A DNA stretch of 64,000 nt from Agroathelia rolfsii (lineage: Eukaryota > Basidiomycota > Agaricomycetes > Amylocorticiales > Amylocorticiaceae): positions 1,922,001 through 1,986,000 of the forward strand of contig JABRWF010000003.1 in the NCBI GenBank assembly GCA_018343915.1, written 5' to 3'. The notes under the pieces were generated by a model. That model did no database searches. It worked only from the letters and a program-made list of their open reading frames with translations, and was not told the DNA's origin. Below are positions 12,000-24,431 of the stretch, in pieces. A program made the translations under genes and the position numbers. Within the stretch, counting starts at the first letter, position 1; each line of letters begins with the position of its first letter.

Positions 12000-13690
12000 T
12001 TTGATATATCCACTTGCCGCACCCCAATCACTCATTACATGGCGTATTCGATCGAGGCACATGTCTTCATTCTCCATCAATCATTTGGCGGATGTCTCCA
12101 ACCACCTCCCATCGCAACAACAATGTCCAGCATTCTTTCGAAAACGTGCTTTTATCATGACAATACCAGTTGAACTTTTGGTTCGCGCATTACTCTTTGC
12201 GACTTCTCAGGTTTGTATCTATTCTGGCGCGTTCTGGAATAACGGCGTTAAGCAAATCATATCAATATCCCACGTGTGCACCACTTGGCGCTCCCTTATG
12301 CTCAACGAACCATAGTTTTGGGCCCGTACTCTTCCCGTCCACGCTCGTGGACTAAAAACGTTCATTCAGTAGTCGAAGAACGCTCCCTTGAGCTTCTGTG
12401 GACTTTCTAGTAAATATTTTGAGTCCTTCAATGCTATGCTTGAGTGCATATCTAGGGCATACAAGATTGAGGTGATCGTTGACGCGTCGGATAAAATCAT
12501 TGCAAATTCGGGCTAATGTTCCTTTTAAAATCCTCAAATCAACTCAGCCCCATGGTTTCCCAGAGCTACAAGAATCATCTGTTGTAAACTCCGATATGGA
12601 ATGGCCTGCACCTGAATTAATGAATGGGATCAAGACATTTAAATACTGCATATCACCATCAGAATTTGGCTACGTCCCTGAAGGCATGACAACAACTCAA
12701 TTTTTTGACGCGATAAGGCGCTCTCGTTTGCTCACTTTGCTTACATCGCAAAACGCTATTAAAGAGGATTCGCATTCCAACAACAATTCAAGTGGACGAC
12801 CAAGCATCCGAAACCCCATGCTCCTGCCCAACCTCGAGTTCATCCCAATCAGGGATAGCACATGCGATAAATCCGCTGTGATCCTCGATCACATCGTGCC
12901 ATCGGAGAGTGTCAACATCAGAATTGACATACCCTTCGATATAAATCCAACATCCATCTGTTCAATGTCCTAGCGCGTCGGGCAGCTTACGGGACATAGT
13001 TCGCAGGCGGCTATTACTAAATGGAGGGTGAATCTCTCGGAGTACTGTTCGGTTTCTGGGGGCAATCCTCACGATCGATCCATTCGTGTCACCCGCCCCT
13101 GCGGATGGCTCAGGGAATCACCCACCCCTGAGATATCACCATACGCGATTACAGTCCAGGCTTTCATTCTTCAGCATCTCTGCTCACCTTTTTACTACTG
13201 ATCTGAGCATCGACCAGCTCGGAGACTGGTCGGGCGGGCATTGGAGACAGGTTCTTGCGGCTGCACCACATCTTCGGCGCATTCAATTGCTACCTGCGTC
13301 GTTCGGCTCACTAGTAGTTGTATTCGGCTTCTTCGAGACCATCGCGTCTCGATTTGATGGGACAGGTAATACGAGAACGTCAATATCTACAGCGGATCGC
13401 ACCTCCTATCTTCCTTTCCTTGAACGGATCGAATTGGGGGCTGTTGATCTCGAAATGCTGGTTGACCAGCCCGAGTGGACAGAGTTAACGACTGCCATCA
13501 CAACGCAAGAAGCGCGACTCATGAGCGTCATTTCTTCGTCATTACGCGCACAAGTCCGGCAAATGGGAACCCCGCCACTGAAGGAACCTGTGTTGATACG
13601 ATGCGAAAATGCCACAGAGTCAGAGATAAGAAGAATGTTGCAGGGGTGCGTTGGCAAGTTGCGTTGCGCTTTGTGCTTGAGATGATGTAC
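12000..13690 (+). pseudogene. Degraded F-box protein gene
   Basis: The reading frame starts like a fungal F-box protein (RKRAFIMTIPVELLVRALLFA, near 12140), and ISHVCTTWRSLML follows. It then hits in-frame stops (LNEP* near 12315, FIQ* near 12370). Further fragments in other frames match, segment by segment, the F-box gene at 16.7-18.3 kb: DMEWPAPELMNGIKTF (about 12595) against DMAWPAPGPMNSLKMF, LLPNLEFIPIRDSTCDKSA against a similar stretch, and GDWSGGHWRQVLAAAPHLRRI (about 13225) against SDWTVEHRSQVLTSAPCIRRI. The last piece stays open to about 13685 and is followed by a T20+ run. The matches keep the same order, so this is a broken tandem paralogue, not chance. An intron-rich live gene is unlikely given the several stops and frame changes. 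Confidence 0.75.
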
Positions 13691-14339
13691 ACAACTTCTT
13701 TTTTTTTTTTTTTTTTTTTTGACTACGCTTACAGGTCGACGTACGAGTCCAGCGGCCGTACAACCCTGGGAATTATAGTTCGGTTGTATATTCACTGGAT
13801 TGATTATAGGAATTATATCTGATAGGGAAGGACATCCGAGTCATGCCATGTATATTTTTTGGTGTGCGGCATGTATACACAGCTAGGGAGCTATCGCTCG
13901 TATTGCGATCTCGTGGTGAGCTCTTATGCGGTGTGTGTGCTCAATATCTATGTGTCCACTGACCGCTTGCTAGTACCGTTGGAACTTGGTAATTCCAACG
14001 GAGCTTCATCATATTGTACAAAGACCGCTTCGAAGCATGGTCAACTCAAATGTTTAATAACAAAGATAACAATGGCAGGGTACGAGGCGGGATTTGGAGG
14101 GTGCGACGCGAAGCCAAAAAAAGGCACACTCCACCACTAAAGCCACTGGATACAAAGGTGATGTCAGGGATGCTAAAGGCTATCGATTCAGCTTGTTAAC
14201 CCCCAAGCAAAAAAATGGAGTAGAAGGAAGGAGGCGTGGGGATGGGGGATCAATATGTATTATGCGTGAAATGTAAAGCATCAAATCCTTTCATGCCGAA
14301 TAGCTCCTATGATCGTCAGCTATAATGGTAATAAATAAA
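13691..14339. other. Intergenic stretch, no gene seen
   Basis: About 650 bp between the F-box relic and the protein-kinase relic. It contains a long T run near 13697-13719 and otherwise unremarkable sequence with only short open frames. Confidence 0.45.
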
Positions 14340-16260
14340 TAAAATACAGTCAAATAACGCGTCTTTCAGCAGCTCTTTCGCAGTAAGTCGATTCGCAGGA
14401 TCAAGTCACAAGCACCGACGTATAAAAGTTGGCAATCGCATGCGTGTCAGACTCAGAAACGGAGTCTACTTTGGGATCAGCAATGAGATTCTCTAGCGGC
14501 CATGTGAGCATATCAGGGGTTGACCTACTCTATAGCGTGGGCCAAGAATCCAACCATGGAACACTTATGTGGCGTACAATCAGATCTAAAGTATTTGCCT
14601 GCCAGCGGGCACCCCCTCGGTTGTGCGGCGCAAAAGTCCTCTCCACTATGTCGAAGCATTTGGTACAGTATTGGCGTATAAAGTTTGCGATTCCAGATAT
14701 GTCAGACTCGGGGATTACATTTACTTCGGGGTTAGCACGGGCGATTCTCAATTAACCATTGAAATATCACGATTCCAATAAATTTCTTTTTCACTTGACC
14801 TGTTCCTAGCATTAGCAGATAGTATGGCAAATTACGAAATATTGGGAGACATACAGTTTGGTTCCAAGTATTTACCTGTCAAAGGGCGAACTCTCAGCTA
14901 TGTCGCCCGAAATACCTCAGGCTTTCCTGTGGGTAGCATCATCTAGTACAACATATATTCATCTTCCGTGAGGTTAAACTTTCTTTTTTATCATAATAGA
15001 ATAGCAAACGATTCATCACAAGCCTTAGCTTGTAGACCTATACAAGAGTACAAGTGTTTTCGACTTGAAGGTAAATTCAGGAAACAAACCAGATAACCAA
15101 ATGGTCATATATCTGCCGACGTATCCCATTTCCCTTCGAAATACACTTTGTGAGGGTGCAAAGGATTAAGGTTATTATGGAATTCAGATGGCTGAACTAT
15201 AAATCAGCTGTAAAAATAATAGTAATTATTATTATACCGCAAAACATAACATCCACTAGAAAGCACTACCCATTACCATAATTAATCAGTAAAAATGCCG
15301 CTTTGAGTGATTCTGCTTCTGGTATCATGAAGAGCGACTGTGAAGCTGGTACCTATATTACTCCGTCTTCTAATGCCTGAGGTAGCTGCCTCTGTTGTGG
15401 ATCGGCTTCCATTCAGTTCTTAACATTGAGTGTAACCAAATCTGTATTGAGATATATGTTATCTTGTTTAATATCAGCCTGAATGTGCACTACGCCACGG
15501 CCGTGCGCCGTGCAGGCGAGTCCACACAAGAGATGTAGTGTCATGTCCGACCAAGGACATCACTAGAGACAAATCACAAGAGAGAGAGAACTGGTATAAA
15601 GTGTCGATTGCCTGTCCTACTCGACTACATACATGGTCCGTATTTATACCTATCCTAAGATAAAAATTACGAGCATACGAATGTAAGAAAATCAACTGAA
15701 GAATGTAAACATATCCCTTGTGGAATGGAAACCTGTCGTAAGCTAATACCACGAAATTGAAGAAATAAGAAATATTGAAAACGACGTGACAGGCGTCATA
15801 TCACCCAACCGGTCAGCCTCACTCCGAAGGGTCTCGATCCGTTACATGTAGAGTACTCTGCTTTACGAAAGATAGGGGAAACAAAGGTCTGCGCGACCGT
15901 AACAATGCCTTAAAGTCACCAATACAGAGGGGCATCACAAAGTATATATGTGAGCCGAAAGAGTCACGTCCAATGGTGGTGACTTTATTAACATGAGGTG
16001 ACTGTGGTGAGTAAGCGATCGCTTTTTTGTACATGCCAGCCTGAGTGTTGGTAACATATCCGGTCAATACGTTGACTGTAACAAACTTGTTGTTGCTATT
16101 TGACAGGTGTGACTCTCCAGACCCTTTCATATGACATGACATCAGATTAGATGATATCACGGACTTGAATGTGTGCCTCACCCGAGCTTGCGCAAAATAG
16201 TATTCTGAATTTCACCACTGATGATATTTTCTCTAAGTTCAAACTGAGTACACCCCTAAC
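14340..16260 (-). pseudogene. Shattered protein-kinase gene
   Basis: Reading the minus strand from high to low coordinates gives kinase landmarks in the correct order but in different frames and separated by stops. At about 16250-16195 there is ELRENIISGEIQN. At about 16180-15825 there is a lobe and hinge segment with SPHVNK and HIYFVMPLCIGDFKALL. At about 15540-15430 there is a catalytic-loop segment, GVVHIQADIKQDNIYLN, in which the normal HRDxKxxN has become HIQADIKQDN. At about 14403-14350 there is the subdomain-XI sequence DPANRLTAKELLKDALFD. The intervening DNA, including a weakly duplicated stretch near 14420-14750, contains stops and no DFG or APE motif that I can find. I read this as a dead Ser/Thr kinase gene between two F-box loci. 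Confidence 0.65.
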
Positions 16261-16729
16261 AGCCTTAATCTTTAGTAGCTGTAGGTAAGCTCAACGGTTC
16301 TGAGATAAAGGAAAGGTCGACATTGATCTTTCCTATAGGATTGATAGAATGTTGACTGGTGGGTTTGGCTGATATCCATCGGGGCCTTGTAAGCATGGAT
16401 ATGTAGTTAGGTCGTTCATCACTGCTATGATAGCGGTTGTTATCGCTGAAATTCAATATGCCTATATATAGAATGTTCAATAATTCCCCGGAGTTTTTGG
16501 CCAGAAGGAGACGCGTAACGCGTACAGGCTACGATGGTAACTTACTGCAGGACACTGACGGTCAAATATTGCAGTTCAAAACCCGGGAATTCAGAATAGC
16601 TAGAAGACAAATCTCAGCCACAAGTAATTTAAAAAATAACAAGTTTTTTGTAGGTGCATGATAAAATAGTGCAGACTTACCAGACATACACTCCTGCTCC
16701 GCTCGCTGCGCGTAGACCAGGCCATTAAA

Positions 16730-18348
16730 ATGCGCGACCAAGATGCCCACTTTACGAATCTCCGGCAGCTTAATCAATTTAATTCCGAACTAGCCCAGAA
16801 ACGTGCTTATATCATGACTCTACCTTGCGAGCTCTTGATCGAGATATTGATCAATGCAATTTACCACGAAATATACCTGCCCTATCCCTACGGCATGTGC
16901 GCTAATAATTGTGTTATATATTATCACTTGTATGTCGCGCCTGGCGCTCAGCGATGCTCGCTGCACCCCGTGTCTGGAACATTCATCTTCCTCGTAGTGC
17001 GCGTACACTCAAGTTATTCATGGAGCGATCGAAAAGTCTACTGTTATCCATTTGCCATCACAGGGGTTATGACGACGACAAACTTGAAACGTTTGTCATC
17101 AAACTCGAAAACATGTCTAGGGCTCGTGTTATTCGGCTCCAGATAGTTGACCCCGATTTCTTTAACCTCCTCAATCAGGCCCTAAAAATCACGTCATTAC
17201 CCTTGCTAAACCATCTGGAACTCGACTCGTTCCATCCACTTAGAATTCCCGACGCAATCTGTCTATTCGGCTTACCGCAGTTACACCATTTAAAACTCTC
17301 AAACTGCGACATGGCTTGGCCGGCACCTGGGCCAATGAATTCACTGAAGATGTTCTCGTGGTCCCGATCGACCGACCTTTGGCATGGGGGAGAATACACC
17401 AGAGAGGCAACAGTGATAGAATTTCTCGAGGCCTTGAAGCATTCACCATCACTGGAATCGCTCAAGTTATGCAACGCATTTGGCGTAAGCTCGCCCCTCA
17501 ACAGTAATTATGAAGCATTGCCCAACATCCAACCCGTGATCCTATCTGAGCTCCGGCATATTCGGATGTCGGATGACACATTTAACGAATATGCTGCCAT
17601 CCTAAGCCATCTTGTACTATCGATGGACGTCAGGATTAGCCTATACATCTCTCAACCTGCCGGTGGATCCGGGGATACTCCATCAATGTTGAATGTAGTA
17701 CGTCACATAGGACAACTGGTTCAAGCGTGCCCCGAAAGTGCTGTCATTCAGTGGGATGCAAAAATTTTAGTAGACATACGTATCACGGGGTTCACGAGCA
17801 ATTCTCATCGTGGCCCAAGGATTGATATCAGTCAACATGATGCCTCGTTAACAACATCTCAGCACGTCGTAGTTCGGTGTCTTTGCTCTATTTTCACCGG
17901 AGTCTTGGTCCTCGAAGATCTATCTGACTGGACAGTGGAACACCGGAGCCAGGTTTTGACTTCTGCACCCTGCATCAGACGAATCCACTTAGCTTATTGC
18001 CCTCCCGTGACTATATACACCTTTTTTGAGGCTCCCAGTGCACTGCACATCGGAGGAACAAATAAAATTACGGACGCTCATGACGCTCCCCGTCTTGAAT
18101 ATCTCAAGATTGATAGTGTCGATTTCTCTGATTTGATTTTGCATGGACAGGAGGGGCAAACGCCATTGATCACCGCCGTCATTGAGATCTTGCAAGGAAC
18201 GCAGCGCCTTCTAATAGGTTTATTTGATACCACGCTCTGCTATGAAATATTAATAGAGGATGTAGAGATTATACCTCCATTCGTAGAAAAACTTTTGCAT
18301 ATTGAAGACTACAGAATAGACCCTCTAGAGGTAGGGGATGCTTACTAG
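16730..18348 (+). pseudogene. F-box / leucine-rich-like protein gene with a frameshift in the F-box
   Basis: An ATG at 16730 opens MRDQDAHFTNLRQLNQF, followed by the F-box start AYIMTLPCELLIEILINA (about 16810). The continuation of the F-box, YILSLVCRAWRSAMLAAPRVW, lies in another frame from about 16912. I find no GT-AG pair that could serve as an intron between the two, so one indel near 16890-16910 separates them. After it the frame stays open for about 475 codons to the stop at 18348. The C-terminal part has loose leucine-rich character (LPLLNHLELDSF, LPQLHHLKLSNC, LESLKLCNAF). Such F-box proteins would recruit substrates to an SCF ubiquitin ligase. The intact downstream frame suggests a recent mutation or a sequence error. 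Confidence 0.7.
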
Positions 18349-19849
18349 AGCTATTTGATCTCACACGATTATATGTGGTTTAATCTTATATAGATGTGAT
18401 CATCATGTCAAAAAAGCGGTGCTGATATTGACGTTGACTTGTAAATTTCATTCTTTACACAATTGAACAACAAACTTTGTATGAGGCTGCTTTGCTGTTA
18501 CATGTAGCATTAATCGTAAGCTGTAGTGGCTGTATTGCCACCATTGCCATATTAAATGGTTTACGTAATCACAATTCTCCACGATCTGCAATTGAGGTAA
18601 TACATCAATATCTTTTAATATGCGTCAATGGTCCGGGGTCGTAATGTTGAGGGACGCTTTAGCGGTATAAGTTCTGATCCAAATCATCTCGAGTTTCTCA
18701 TGAATCTATTGCTTTCTGGCTTCAGGCGTGCTTTATCTGTATATCGAAATTCGGGATACTAGATAGTCAACCATGACTCGGACAAGCTCGGAGACACGGT
18801 CCGGGTACACAGTGGTGTATCCACATATTTTTCTGCTTGATATTCTATATGCATCGTAAAGGAATGAAATTATACACACGACTACTCTCCTACTGTCCTA
18901 CCTTAATTTCCCTCATTTGACATATTGCTAATGATTGCCAATTCGTGGCGTCTCTCCACTACTACCCGGATGGTATGTTTCATTGTGTGGTACAAATATG
19001 AGTCGATACATTAATTACACACTTCCTCTCAAACTTGAAAAGACTCAAGAATAAGTGCTATTCATGATGCATTCTGATGACCAAGTAGCCGTCTAGCACA
19101 GGGATTACTGAAGTGAGTGTAGCACCATCTACACCTTGTTCGGCCTAATTAACGGTTTATCAGTGTGCTACTGGTATATGACGAGACAACAGCAGATGAT
19201 GCTTTCGTAAACATTTTTGTTGCCTCATCATCCCCAGGAAGGCCCATCAATGCATCTGGCGCGAATGCAATTATTGTCCCTCACGTGGCCGAGGCAGGCT
19301 TGTGCATTTTGTTGTTGCTATGACCTGACATCTGGCTGTTATAGTTACTAGAAGTTTCGGTAGGGGTACCTTCTGTACCTGTACATATTTTACAATGGTA
19401 TTATCATTCGCAACAGGTTATATAGGCTGCTTAGAGTGGAATGGTGTATATGTACTGTGATATACAGGTAGCAACGTTTATGAGGAATAATGCCTGAGAG
19501 GCTATGCGAAAAACCTAATGGGTGAGCCATCAGAGTGACAGAAATGAAATTTTATAGTATTTGTGGGCTACAGTGGTAGAGAGGAAATAGGCCTCTATTT
19601 TTTTTTCTTGTGCAGCTGTTGGGGTTGTGCGTAACGAGGACGAGGACGAGGGCGAGGACAGCTTGGACACGAACTGCCATCATCTCGTAAGGAGCGACTT
19701 GCCAGGGGCCGAGTCGATAGAACTAGCGAAACTAGAGGTCTTCATCCGTGTATCCTGCTTTCTCTCTCCCCCCAACTTTCACTCCGCGTGCAGCCATCTT
19801 TTCTCTCTGATTAACACTGAAAAGCCCGCTTGTCGCTCGCCCCATTCCC
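18349..19849. other. Intergenic stretch, no supported gene
   Basis: About 1.5 kb with no recognisable gene. On the minus strand a short segment near 19290-19165 is open (GTIIAFAPDALMGLPGDDEA...), and another near 18800-18580 is partly open. Both lack starts and motifs and may be further relics. The last 200 bp are CT-rich on the plus strand and lead into the gene at 19850. Confidence 0.45.
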
Positions 19850-22800
19850 ATGGCCTTTGCAATGGCCAGCTTTGAGCTCCCTCCAAGTCTGCCAGTGATC
19901 CAGCCGGCCCATCTCGAGGGTGACGCCTCTCTTGCTACTGAAATCCTGCCTGGCCCTCCCCCCCTCTCTGTTGCTGTTAATCAGCCCAAGAGGGACCCAA
20001 AGAAACTGGCAGCTCCGCTCTCGTATCTACCCGCAACAGACCCCGGCTCGACCTATGGCACAGGAGGTTATTTTACTTCTCATCCATCGTCTTCTCATGC
20101 TGCCATGTCGTTGGACGCTACTGCAGCTGACGGTTCACGGCGGAAGCGTGCCCGAGTCGACAAACCGTAAGCCCTGTTTTGTTTTACCTTCCCTCTATCT
20201 CAGAGTCATCATCGTTATCGCCATCTGCTTTTCTTTCCCCTTCTCCGTCCATCTCTCCGTTCTACATTGTGTTTTGGGCGCACTGGAATCAGCGTACCAG
20301 TCTTGATCACTCTGCCGTCTTTTTCCCCCCTCCTTTTCACGTTTGCTGACGTCTCACATTTGAAATCCGCTAGGCGAGCGCAACACGCGTCTGACCGAAC
20401 GACCGTCACAGGCGTTTCTGGAAACGGCCCTGCTGCCACTGCTAGCACCAGTGCTGGTGACGCTCTTGACCGCACAAAAGTCTCGGGTATACCACCTCTA
20501 CGCATGCCACCACAGCAATCCGAACCAGCTGCGGCAGTGCCGCTGGTATCCAACGTGACTCGGGCGTCGTCGTCGACCTCATCATCATCGGCGCCTCTTG
20601 CGCTCAACCCTTCTGACTCACCAGGAGCTCCGATGGATGTCGATGGGCAAGACCCGGTGTCGTCGGCCCTGTCACGCGCAAACTCGGAACCGTCCATCGG
20701 AGAACCGATCAACGTCGCCGGCGCACCGCCCACCACAAGAAAGGACCGAGGCAAGGGCAAGGAAAGAGAGGTGGCAATTAGGCGGGGCGACGAGATCCTG
20801 TACTCTACTGCATCCGGGCATTCACAGGTGCGTTTTTGTGCTTCTGCTCTGTTTGGGTGCTCTACGCTTCTGTTTCTACCTCAAATGTCCCATTATTTCA
20901 TTTTCTCCCTTGCATTTTTCCTCTTAAGTGAGCTATGTCTCGTGATTCCTAATGACTTCCATCGGATCTAGAAAAATCAGGATCACTGTTCGGCATGCAA
21001 CTGGCAAGGCGCACTGGTGTATTGCGACGGATGTCCGCGCGCTTTTCATTTATGGTGTCTTGATCCACCCATGGATGCCTCAGAGCTCCCGGGAGGCGAC
21101 TTAAAATGGTTATGCCGCTGTTGCTCAAAAACCGCAGTGCGTATATCATATCACTCTGACATTTGAATATTATACTGAAGAAGAATACTTCTCATCTCCA
21201 CTCTGAACTTCTAAAAAATGAAGACTGGTCAAAATCCGTCGTCACAGAAACCACCTACAATGATGTTGCCTCTGTTCCAGACGCTGAATGCAAACCACGA
21301 AAAGGAATTCCAGCTTCCTGAAGACATTAGGACCTTTTTCGAGAGTGGTACGAGGGTTCTTTTTCTCGATTGTCCTTGCCTAAATACCTGATAGTGGCAA
21401 CACGCCCCAGAGGCAACTATGGGATCACGGCTGAAGTAAACAAAACTCGATTGAAGTACGTATGTTCTCCCTGCTGTTGGACGGAAAGCACCAATTTGAC
21501 AAATAATTGGATTGTATTACCTGTATCCCTGACGGCTGATTTAGTCGACATGGTCAGGCCGAGGAGCCCGATTTGCATCGTCTAAAAGATAGGAATGGCG
21601 CACCTATTCTCTGCTACGGATGTGGGAAGTCATCTCTGCCAGACAATATTGTCCTTGAAACGCCCTACGTGGAGAGTCTCCGTGGACGGCGCGAGGTGGA
21701 TCAGGCAGATTACCGGTCGCCGGATACTCCCAAGGACATGATCACATGTGGCTATTGCGGTTTGAACTGGCATTTCGACTGCCTGGATCCCCCATTAACT
21801 TGCCTACCTCCTTGGGATAAGAAGTGGATGTGCCCTAATCACGTGGACCACGTTCTCGTAAGCGTCATTCTGGCTTTCCACCCTTTCACTTCGATTTTTG
21901 TGCCGCAGGCCACTGATGTTTCTTGCACAGCCCCCAAGAAATCGTGTTCCAAGGAATGCACCTCCAATTGAGGTCACACAGCCCAACAAACGGAATAATG
22001 GAAACATAGAGATTATACCCAGCGATACGAGCTCTAGCCAACGCTCCAAAGTTGTCGTCGATGAAGTCCTTATCAATGGCAGACGGTATCGCATCCCGGA
22101 GCGGGTGATTGTCCTAGACTTTTGGAACAAAGTCAAGTCTGGATCCGGATATTTCAAGGAAGAGGAGGAGGAGGAATCGTCGTACGTTCTCACAAAGGAT
22201 GTTCTTCGTTGCTCCACAGGCTAAGACATTTTATCATTTAGGCAACCAAGTTTGCATCTTGATTCGCCTCTGTCCTCGCTAAGTTCAATCGCAGGCGACG
22301 TTAGCGAGGAAGATGTCCCGGCAGTATCACTACCACCGCCTGCGGTGCCCGATGAAAGGACTGTCGCTGAGGTAGAGTGAACTCGCGATCTCTATCATCT
22401 CTACGGCGTCTCTAACTTGATCATGCGTAGCTCCTATGTGGCCTGCGAGACATGATGGTTGCTAAGCGCTTTAGTGACTCTAGCATAGGGACGTCCGATT
22501 CAACTATGCTGTCTTCTGTCAACAAGGAAACATCCGCTACACCAGCAACTGGATCAAGCCAAACTTCACGGGCAACATCGGTCAAGGTGCGCTCATTAAT
22601 TCCATTAGAAAAGAGGATGTTTTGCTGAAAGCAGCTCATCACCAAGGTTGAACCCATTGTCCCACAACTGAGCACGGACCAATCAAGGTTTAAAGGCGTA
22701 CTATCCCAGCCTTCTTCCCCACCACAACCTACGGTCTTCAAGGCAAACAATGTCGACGTTCCCACTGTTACTGCAATCACTGCCGTTCCCCCTTCTAAAG

Positions 22801-23617
22801 TGCGTCGTGGTCGTGGAGGAAAATTCATATCTGCGTCTGCCGCCCCAGTCTCAATATCGGCGCCGGTAGCTGTGACAAATGGTCATCATGTCCAAACCAC
22901 TGTATCTTCGCCAACAGAGCGTATCCCCCCTCCGGCTGTAACGACTTCAGAGTCAACGGCCCGTAAAAGCTCGTTGCGACTACGCGAGAAGCCTGCGAAG
23001 AATTATTTTGAGCCCCAAGTAAGAGTTGCTTTCTGTTGGGGCTAAGAGAGGACTGATGTTCATAATGTTATTCTAACCAGCTCGATGATGACGGTCAGGC
23101 CACGCTCATCAGCTACCAGCCAAATGTGAACCAGAGAGCACGAAAACGATCAGCAAAATCTGCGTTTGATGATGCGCCTATGTCAGTAAAGAAGTCACTG
23201 AGTGGAGACAAGAGAGCTTTGGATAGCGTCCCTATGCAGATTCCTACACCCGCCCCAGCTCCACCGCCTCCTTCTTACCCTCTCGCATCTTCATTGCCGA
23301 CAATGGCGACTGCAACAGCGCCGCCGCCGACACCGAATCCTCCTACACCTTCACTGAAAATTCGATTACCTCGGTTAAGTGATTTAAGCAGTTCGGTTGC
23401 CCATGCAAAGCCTGTCTCTACTACGGCGACATATACTACGCATATCAAAGTTGAGGAGTCTCCTTCATCTCTTAACGAAAGCGTGCGTCGATCTGGGCGG
23501 CGTCGTGGACCAAAGGCGCACATCGCATCGGAAGAAGGGTCTGTGTCAACCCGGAGCCGTAGATCAGCGTCTCATCACCCTTCTGGAGATGGAGGAATCT
23601 CGAGTAGTGGAGGATGA
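19850..23617 (+). CDS. Rco1-like double PHD-finger protein, RPD3S histone deacetylase complex
   Basis: Eleven exons (19850-20166, 20374-20827, 20972-21136, 21224-21347, 21395-21455, 21545-21857, 21931-22181, 22242-22371, 22431-22586, 22635-23018, 23081-23617) join in frame to 963 residues. The N-terminus is Pro/Ser-rich with a basic RRKRARVDK patch. The first PHD finger is complete: CSACNWQGALVYCDGCPRAF and then HLWCLDPP...WLCRCC. A second Cys-rich domain runs from CYGCGKSS to CGYCGLNWHFDCLDPP and WMCPNHVDH. It is followed by RVPRNAPPIEV and YRIPERVIVLDFWNK, the conserved tail of the Rco1/PHF12 family. Those proteins bring the Rpd3-Sin3 small complex to H3K36-methylated transcribed chromatin. 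The C-terminal third is Ser/Pro-rich and probably disordered. There are two in-frame ATGs (19850, 19862); I used the first. Confidence 0.88.
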
Positions 23618-24431
23618 TGACGTGCACGGTACAATTCCTGGGGTGAAGAGGAGCGATCTAGCACCATGTGGTGTGTGCCCTGTGGGTTAATTCCGTCATC
23701 ACCTGACAGAGAATCCAGAGCGGGCTATGATACCGTGGTTTGCGTTTGCAGCTAGGCAGCATTGCCCCCTTTTATGATAGAGCCACATTTTTGTCAATAT
23801 CTACTTTGCTGGGGCTACTGGGGCTTTGCTTTATAACGACGTTTATACTATTAGTCGCTGTTGCTTGACATTATACTGCGTTACTATTTGTTTAAATAAG
23901 TATACCATTGGACGAGTTAAAATCAAAATACTCTTAGTTGTCTTTTTGTAATTCATTTTCCTTTCAACTTTTCTTGTGATATATGATCGTACCTTTATCT
24001 CTCCACTTTTTTGAATTCGGTGATACTTGCTTAAACATGGCCGAGTGCTTGATAGCGCTTGATCGAGCCAGCACCATCGAATACTGATAATTTTAAATAT
24101 TCAAATTATCAATGACGCCAATAACCTGGCAGATGGAAGAGCCAGTTGCATCATGTTCTATGAAAATTGTTACGCCGATTCGTGCAACGTCATGGTATTA
24201 CTACATGTACCCAAAGTCATTACCAATGCATATACTTCAGAATCCAGAGCCCACCGGCATATATGCGTCATTCATCCGATGATCAGAATCACGCACCCAC
24301 TTGTCTCCGTCCCCCCACGCAAGATAAATAATGGCGTGCTCAATCGGATCGACGATAGGAACACCTTTGTTTCTTTCAACTCCTCCCTCCCATCTTCATC
24401 TAAATCGCATTTTCAAAACCTATAACCAAAA
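23618..24431. other. Intergenic stretch
   Basis: This is the 3' flank of the Rco1-like gene, AT-rich between 23760 and 24150, followed by the promoter of the aldo/keto reductase. A TATA-like ATAAATAATGG lies at about 24324, and a CT-rich leader runs directly up to the ATG at 24432. No gene is seen. Confidence 0.5.
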
